A stretch of 8,893 nt of DNA from an uncultured Collinsella sp. (GTDB taxonomy: Bacteria > Actinomycetota > Coriobacteriia > Coriobacteriales > Coriobacteriaceae): NCBI GenBank assembly GCA_900751665.1, contig CAADSV010000040.1, positions 1 to 8,893 of the forward strand, read 5' to 3'. Shown one piece after another: positions 5,242 through 8,893 of this stretch. The notes under the pieces were generated by a model, which worked only from the letters and a program-made list of their open reading frames with translations, did not search any database and was not told where the DNA came from. Positions within the stretch are counted from its first letter, which is position 1. Each line of letters begins with the position of its first letter. The translations under genes and the position numbers were made by a program.

Positions 5242-6375
5242 TTAAATACGGTTCATTTGATTGGCGACCTTGTTGTACCAGTCCTGCCACGTGGGCGGGC
5301 AGTACTTCTTGGCGGCTGCCGGAGTAAGCGTGGAACCATAGTTGGCGCCCAGGTAGGCAACGTGGGCGGAGACGCCCTCGCTCCAGCTACCAAAGCTACG
5401 CCAACCACCGCCGCGGGCACTCCAGCCCCAGGCGTTATAGGAGCCGGCGCAATAGAGGCCCTTGCTGCTCTCGATGCAAGCGATGGCGGGGGACCAACGG
5501 GGATCGACGCCGGTGTTCCAGGCGGCGACGGCAAAGTTGTAGCCCTGGCCTGCCATAGGGGAGCCGGCAAGGTAGTTGTCGATGCGGCTCGTCCACTCGT
5601 TAATGAACGAGTCGTAATCGGAGTTACCGCTATTCGAGCTGTTCACCGTGGTGTCGATGGTGGTGTTGGCGTTGTTGGCCTGACTGTTGGAGTTGTTGCC
5701 GCTTACACCCTCGCCCGAGATCTTCTCGGCGGCAGCGGCCTTGTCGGCCTCGAGCTTTGCCAGCTCGGCAGCATTTTCCTGCTCGGCCTTTGCCTGCGCC
5801 TCGCTGCGGAGCTGCTGAGCCTGCGCCAGTGCATCCTCGGCATTCTTTTGCTCGCCCTCGAGCTGAGACTTGGCCTGCTCGAGTTCAGTCTTGTTCTGCT
5901 CGAGCTCGGTCTGCATCTTGTTAAGCTCTTCGATCTCGTCGACGCTCGAGCTTGTAATCTGGTTGGTGTATTTGCAGGTGGTGATAAAGTCACCCAAGCT
6001 CTGCGTGTTCACCAGGAAGCTCACGATGGGGCTGGTGCCCTTCTGGTACTTATACAGATCGCGCATGGCGGAGCTTGCCTTGGCCTGCTGCTCGGGTAGC
6101 TCGGCCTCAATCTTATCGATGTTCGCCTCATTGGAGTCGATCTGCTTTTGCAGATCCTCGAGCTTGGTTCGGGCGTCGTTGTAGGCGCTCGTGGCGTCCT
6201 CGATCTTTTTCTGGGCGGCGGAAAGCTGATCCTGCGTTGCCTGCGAGGCGGCATAGGCCGCGACGGGGGAGAGCATCGGCGTGGCCGTCAGCGCGACGGC
6301 GAGCGCGGCGCTCGTGATGATACGAGCCGGCTTCGACGCGATGAGCGCTGCGGTGCGATGGTTCGAATGCTGCAT
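5242..6375 (-). CDS. Secreted coiled-coil cell-wall hydrolase-like protein
   Basis: A 377-residue exported protein. A basic start and hydrophobic stretch end in VAAYAA, a signal-peptidase site near residue 42. Residues about 45-220 are a long Ala/Glu/Gln/Lys coiled coil containing MRDLYKYQKG...SLGDFITTCKYTNQI, a pattern like the PcsB/CwlO regulatory domain. A Ser/Asn-rich linker (about 225-253) follows, then a compact Trp/Gly/Tyr-rich domain (254-377) with CIESSKG (candidate catalytic Glu302), NAWGW and GSWSEGV, reminiscent of lysozyme-like or glucosaminidase folds. It most likely acts on peptidoglycan outside the membrane. The start at 6375 is chosen because AGAGGG (6386-6381) lies five bases upstream; an in-frame TTG at 6390 is before that site. 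The C-terminal enzyme family is not certain. Confidence 0.8.
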   Translation of the reverse strand: MQHSNHRTAALIASKPARIITSAALAVALTATPMLSPVAAYAASQATQDQLSAAQKKIEDATSAYNDARTKLEDLQKQIDSNEANIDKIEAELPEQQAKASSAMRDLYKYQKGTSPIVSFLVNTQSLGDFITTCKYTNQITSSSVDEIEELNKMQTELEQNKTELEQAKSQLEGEQKNAEDALAQAQQLRSEAQAKAEQENAAELAKLEADKAAAAEKISGEGVSGNNSNSQANNANTTIDTTVNSSNSGNSDYDSFINEWTSRIDNYLAGSPMAGQGYNFAVAAWNTGVDPRWSPAIACIESSKGLYCAGSYNAWGWSARGGGWRSFGSWSEGVSAHVAYLGANYGSTLTPAAAKKYCPPTWQDWYNKVANQMNRI

Positions 6376-6417
6376 CCAGTCCCTCTGCAATCAATCGTAG
6401 GTTATTGGTCGAGGTGT

Positions 6418-6446
6418 ATTCTACTACTGCTTTCGACCTCAACTTG
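6418..6446 (-). promoter_or_regulatory. Candidate promoter of the coiled-coil wall gene
   Basis: On the minus strand, TAGAAT (6423-6418) is a good -10. Seventeen bases upstream is a weak -35, CAAGTT (6446-6441), which lies inside one arm of the large dyad at 6437-6484. Transcription from about 6411 would give a 36-base leader before the ATG. The overlap of dyad and -35 suggests control by a DNA-binding protein. Confidence 0.45.
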
Positions 6447-6484
6447 AACCTTAAAGGTTCTAAAGGGTCAAGTTGAACTTGAGG
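6437..6484. repeat. 48-bp imperfect dyad with nested palindromes (candidate operator)
   Basis: The outer arms CCTCAA (6437-6442) and TTGAGG (6479-6484) continue inward as CTTGAACCTT and AAGGGTCAAG with one mismatch, interrupted by a six-base insertion on one side. Nested inside are AACCTTAAAGGTT (13 bases, symmetric about one A) and TCAAGTTGAACTTGA (6468-6482, symmetric about one G). TTGAACYT occurs in the same orientation at 6444, 6473 and, outside the dyad, 6533. The rest of the 218-base gap holds TAACGTTA (6541-6548), a perfect palindrome, but no gene that I can support. Confidence 0.7.
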
Positions 6485-6608
6485 CTTTGGCCTTGACCTG
6501 CGGGAATGGTGAATTGTTGAGAAACCATAGAGTTGAACTTTAACGTTACGGCACCCTGTTTGTGAGGATTTTTGGCTGTAAAAGCTACCTTAACGTGGGG
6601 TTTTGCAA

Positions 6609-7241
6609 CTACAGGGTTCCTTCGCGACGAGCCTGCTCCACCTCTTGGAGCGCCTCAGCCGGCGTAAACGAACAGGTACCGTCCCCGAGCCTGACCACCT
6701 GGACGTCGTCGCCGGTGTGGACTTCTCCGCCCTGCAGCACGACGCCAAAAATGCCCTCGTGGGGGAAGATGCAGTCGCCGGCGAGATAGTAGATGGCGCA
6801 GCGGGCGTGGCAGACCTTGCCGATCTGACTGATTTCGACGAGCACTTCGCTGCCGAGCTTGAGCTGCGTGCCCAAGGGGAGTGAGAGCAGGTTGATACCC
6901 TGGGTGGTGAAGTTCTCGCCAAAGTCGCCCTCGTGCACATCGAGCCCGCGCGCCTGCGCCGTTTGGATAGACTCTGCAGCTAAAAGGGAAACCTGGCGGT
7001 GCCAATGCCCGGCGTGCGCATCGGAGGCGAGGCCAAACTGCTCGATGACGGTGTCGTGCCCGTCGGCGACGGGTGACTTACGCGTGCCTTTGTGCTCCGA
7101 CGTGTTGATTGAGACGATGCGGGCAGGCCCGTTGTAAGCATCGTTTGCGGTGCGTAGGGGAGCTGCCGTCTGGGCACGATCCGCAAGTTCGCGCTTTGCG
7201 GCGTCAATGATGGGGTTGTTGATCGGATGAGCCTGGGGCAC
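6609..7241 (-). CDS. MOSC-domain protein
   Basis: A 210-residue soluble protein whose residues about 40-185 match the MOSC domain (molybdenum cofactor sulfurase C-terminal domain), thought to handle sulfur or molybdenum cofactor. Visible signs: VSINTSEHKGTRKSPV at the start, DAHAGHWHRQVSLLAAESI, GDFGENFTTQGINLLSLPLG, and KVCHARCAI with Cys144 and Cys148, where MOSC proteins keep a conserved cysteine, then FPHEGIFG. The first 38 residues are an extra helical segment. Translation starts at GTG 7241-7239, with AAAGG six bases upstream. It stands alone, without fused MoaC or MogA, and no other molybdenum cofactor gene is in the window. Substrate is unknown; acting on a reactive electrophile or a cofactor precursor is possible for this group. 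Confidence 0.85.
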   Translation of the reverse strand: MPQAHPINNPIIDAAKRELADRAQTAAPLRTANDAYNGPARIVSINTSEHKGTRKSPVADGHDTVIEQFGLASDAHAGHWHRQVSLLAAESIQTAQARGLDVHEGDFGENFTTQGINLLSLPLGTQLKLGSEVLVEISQIGKVCHARCAIYYLAGDCIFPHEGIFGVVLQGGEVHTGDDVQVVRLGDGTCSFTPAEALQEVEQARREGTL

Positions 7242-7260
7242 AGTGTACCTTTCGACGGGG

Positions 7261-7305
7261 CGGGCAACATGTTGAATCCTACAACAACGGTGGGTTCATT
7301 GCCCG
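7261..7305. repeat. Inverted repeat in the MOSC leader region
   Basis: CGGGCAA (7261-7267) and TTGCCCG (7299-7305) form a 7-bp inverted repeat enclosing further short dyads, including the perfect 10-bp palindrome CAACATGTTG (7265-7274). It lies 20-64 bases upstream of the MOSC start codon, so it could be an operator or a leader hairpin. The stem is short and may be chance. Confidence 0.35.
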
Positions 7306-7375
7306 TTGTCGTACACCGGTGATCGCCGCCTTCGTGCTGGATAATTACGCCGATTGCCATAGATACGGTGGAGCT

Positions 7376-7405
7376 TTGGGTGCCGGCGGCTCGGCACGCT
7401 AGAAT
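7376..7405 (+). promoter_or_regulatory. Promoter of the D-aspartate-ligase-like gene with spacer dyad
   Basis: TTGGGT (7376-7381) and TAGAAT (7400-7405) are 18 bp apart. Most of the spacer is a dyad, GTGCCG (7380-7385) and CGGCAC (7392-7397) with a six-base centre, well placed for a repressor to block polymerase. The start site would be near 7412, giving a 50-base leader that ends in AGGAAG five to six bases before the ATG at 7462. Confidence 0.5.
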
Positions 7406-7461
7406 AAATCAGTTGCACAAAGACCGCCCGTCGTGTGGGTAGTTCTAGATAGGAAGTTTCC

Positions 7462-8718
7462 ATGGCATTGCAGTTTACAGAGCGCGAGTTTATTCCCGTG
7501 CTGCTCGGCGGCGACATCAACGCGTATTCGGTGGCGCGCGCCTTCTACGAGGAGTATCAGGTCAAGAGCCTGGTCTTTGGCAAGTATCAGACGGGCCCTG
7601 CGTATCGCAGCCAGATTATCGATTACACGCCTAACGTTGATATCGACACCATGCCGGTCATGATCGAGACCGTTAACGGCGTCGCACAGGCCAATCCTGA
7701 TAAGAAGATTATTCTCATGGGCTGCGGCGACAACTATGTCGCGCTTGCCGCGCAGGCTCAGGACGCCGGCCAGCTTGCCTCCAACGTCATCGCACCCTAC
7801 GCCCCCTACAGCATGCTCGAGCAGTGCCAGAAGAAGGAGATTTTCTACGAGCTGTGCGAGAAGCACGGTGTGCCGTATCCGCACACGTTTACCTTTACCA
7901 TGGCGATGCTCAACGCTCAGGGTGAGGCTCCCGCCGAGGTGCTCGACCAGATCGACTTCCCCTTCCCGATGATTCTGAAGCCCTCTGACGGCATCATGTG
8001 GTGGGAGCACGAGTTCGAGGGTCAGAAGAAGGCCTACGAGATTGCCGATCGTGCCGAGCTGGAGCAGGTCATTCGCGATGTGTACGCCAGCGGCTACAAC
8101 GATGACCTCATCTTGCAGGACCGCGTGCCCGGCAACGACGAGTACATGCGCGTGCTTACCAGTTATTCCGACCGCAACGGCAAAGTTCGCATGATGTGCC
8201 TGGGTCACGTGCTGCTCGAGGAACATCAGCCCCATGGTGTCGGCAACCATGCCTGCATCATCACTGAGCCCAACGACGAGCTCATGGGTGGCGTGCGCAA
8301 GCTGCTTGAGGACCTTAAGTTTACGGGCTTCTCCAACTTCGACGTCAAGTACGACGAGCGCGATGGCTCGTTTAAGTTCTTCGACTTCAACACGCGTCAG
8401 GGCCGCAGTAATTACTATGTCACCAATAGTGGCTTTAACGTTGCTAAATACGTGGTGGATGAGTACGTCTATAACCGCCCGTTTGAGCCGGAATTTGTGA
8501 CGGCGCAGGATGAGGCTCTGTGGATGGTTGTTCCTATGGGCGTCGTTGACAAGTATGTCAAGGACCCCGAACTGCGTGCGAAGGCACATCGTCTGGCCAA
8601 GGAGGGCAAGGCCGCCGATCCTTCGTTTATGAAGGGTGATTTTGTCTTTAACCGCTGGTTGCGCATGTGGCACACCAAGCTGCGCCACTTTAAGCTGTTC
8701 AAGACGTATTACAAGTAG
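7462..8718 (+). CDS. ATP-grasp carboxylate-amine ligase, D-aspartate ligase-like
   Basis: A 418-residue cytoplasmic ATP-grasp enzyme. Its N-terminal FIPVLLGGDINAYSVARAF, IILMGCGDNYVALAA and later QDRVPGNDEYMRVL, RMMCLGHVLLEE, GFSNFDVKYDERDG and NTRQGRS closely recall the D-aspartate ligase (Asl) described from Enterococcus faecium, which activates D-Asp with ATP and attaches it to the side-chain amine of the third residue of peptidoglycan precursors. K173 (LKPSDG) and DFN (308-310) lie where ATP-grasp enzymes bind ATP and magnesium; the family usually has Glu in the latter. AGGAAG precedes the ATG. A racemase gene follows 84 bases downstream and could supply the D-Asp. Related ligases for other amino acids exist, so substrate is inferred from resemblance and this neighbour. 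Confidence 0.85.
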   Translation: MALQFTEREFIPVLLGGDINAYSVARAFYEEYQVKSLVFGKYQTGPAYRSQIIDYTPNVDIDTMPVMIETVNGVAQANPDKKIILMGCGDNYVALAAQAQDAGQLASNVIAPYAPYSMLEQCQKKEIFYELCEKHGVPYPHTFTFTMAMLNAQGEAPAEVLDQIDFPFPMILKPSDGIMWWEHEFEGQKKAYEIADRAELEQVIRDVYASGYNDDLILQDRVPGNDEYMRVLTSYSDRNGKVRMMCLGHVLLEEHQPHGVGNHACIITEPNDELMGGVRKLLEDLKFTGFSNFDVKYDERDGSFKFFDFNTRQGRSNYYVTNSGFNVAKYVVDEYVYNRPFEPEFVTAQDEALWMVVPMGVVDKYVKDPELRAKAHRLAKEGKAADPSFMKGDFVFNRWLRMWHTKLRHFKLFKTYYK

Positions 8719-8727
8719 ACGAGCGTG

Positions 8728-8757
8728 GCGCCCGTCCGGTATGTATCGGGCGGGCGC
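8728..8757 (+). terminator. GC-rich hairpin after the ligase gene (weak terminator or attenuator)
   Basis: GCGCCCGTCCG (8728-8738) pairs with CGGGCGGGCGC (8747-8757) over 11 positions (one G-U) with the loop GTATGTAT. There is no U-run; the next bases are GGGTATGATACGC. It may slow or partly end transcription, limiting racemase expression from the ligase promoter. Confidence 0.5.
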
Positions 8758-8760
8758 GGG

Positions 8761-8766
8761 TATGAT
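8761..8766 (+). promoter_or_regulatory. Candidate -10 element for the racemase gene
   Basis: TATGAT (8761-8766) lies three bases after the hairpin. The expected -35 position falls within the hairpin's 5' side and loop, with no good TTGACA match, so this is a weak call. The same hairpin-then-TATGAT order occurs before the kinase gene. Confidence 0.3.
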
Positions 8767-8802
8767 ACGCGCAATTGTGCGGGCGTCACCAAGGAGGCGG
8801 CG

Positions 8803-8893
8803 ATGGAAAAGCTGGGAGTTATCGGCGGCCTGGGGGGCGAGGCCACCTCGGATTTCTACGACCCAAGGGGAAGGCAAACAGGGGGGCGATCAG
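8803..8893 (+). CDS. Aspartate/glutamate racemase family protein, N-terminal fragment
   Basis: Only the first 30 codons are in the window. MEKLGVIGGLG...EATSDFYD matches the start of aspartate racemases, which interconvert L- and D-aspartate with two catalytic cysteines that lie further on. The start is clear: AAGGAGG five bases before ATG 8803. The family motif is normally GGLGPEAT, with Pro; here it reads GGLGGEAT because the codons are GGG GGC where GGC CCC or similar would be expected. The following residues (DPRGRQTGGRS) do not look like the family, and the last 30 bases are G-rich. I suspect corrupted sequence at a contig end more than real divergence. Function as supplier of D-Asp to the ligase upstream is inference. 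Confidence 0.7.
   Translation, partial: MEKLGVIGGLGGEATSDFYDPRGRQTGGRS

Noticed and set aside
5116..6099. Plus-strand open frame of 327 codons opposite the wall gene
   Set aside because: Its Gly/Val/Leu-rich product is the antisense of the coiled-coil gene, and it would cross the kinase end and the terminator.
7242..7461. Molybdenum cofactor riboswitch upstream of the MOSC gene
   Set aside because: Considered because of the gene's family, but I see only short dyads and none of the conserved Moco RNA elements.
7399..8877. Long minus-strand open frame (492 codons) opposite the ligase and racemase start
   Set aside because: It is the shadow of a codon-biased GC-rich gene; the plus frame has clear ATP-grasp motifs and a ribosome-binding site, while the minus frame shows no family pattern.

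Overview
The window looks like GC-rich chromosome from a gut Coriobacteriia member, most likely Collinsella-like. The evidence is protein style only (the LysA N-terminus, a D-aspartate-ligase-like ATP-grasp enzyme, a kinase paired with a small HTH protein) plus base composition; no rRNA or other marker is present. There is no phage, insertion sequence, CRISPR array or tRNA.

Layout. The 3' end of an EcsC-like gene (1-320, +) abuts a suspicious patch (about 321-400) containing a 12-G run. The minus-strand lysA gene running into this patch keeps only its first 75-80 codons before its sequence decays, which looks more like a chimeric or low-quality assembly join than biology. Upstream of lysA is a lysine riboswitch (aptamer about 706-862, minus strand), with a leader that can form two mutually exclusive helices, one of which covers the lysA ribosome-binding site. 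Divergently, an M20 amidohydrolase (1015-2202) is followed at once by a small membrane protein (2205-2528). Next comes a three-gene plus-strand set: a secreted lipoprotein (2693-3235), a small helix-turn-helix protein (3275-3697) and a membrane-anchored Ser/Thr-type kinase (3797-5197). The lipoprotein's ribosome-binding site lies inside one arm of a perfect 14-bp inverted repeat, and a perfect 12-bp hairpin sits just before the kinase. A bidirectional terminator (5206-5231) separates the kinase from a convergent gene for a secreted coiled-coil cell-wall protein (5242-6375, -). Its promoter region (6391-6608) holds a nested set of repeats. A MOSC-domain protein (6609-7241, -) is divergent from a D-aspartate-ligase-like ATP-grasp enzyme (7462-8718, +), which is followed by the start of an aspartate/glutamate racemase family gene (8803 onward) that runs off the window and looks base-corrupted.

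How the genes may work together. Several genes point to the envelope. LysA makes lysine from diaminopimelate under lysine feedback. The ligase and racemase together would make D-aspartate and attach it to peptidoglycan precursors. The coiled-coil protein would act on the wall. The lipoprotein, HTH and kinase genes look like a candidate envelope-sensing module and are the best candidate here for something undescribed. That role is inference from gene order and domains, not shown by the sequence.
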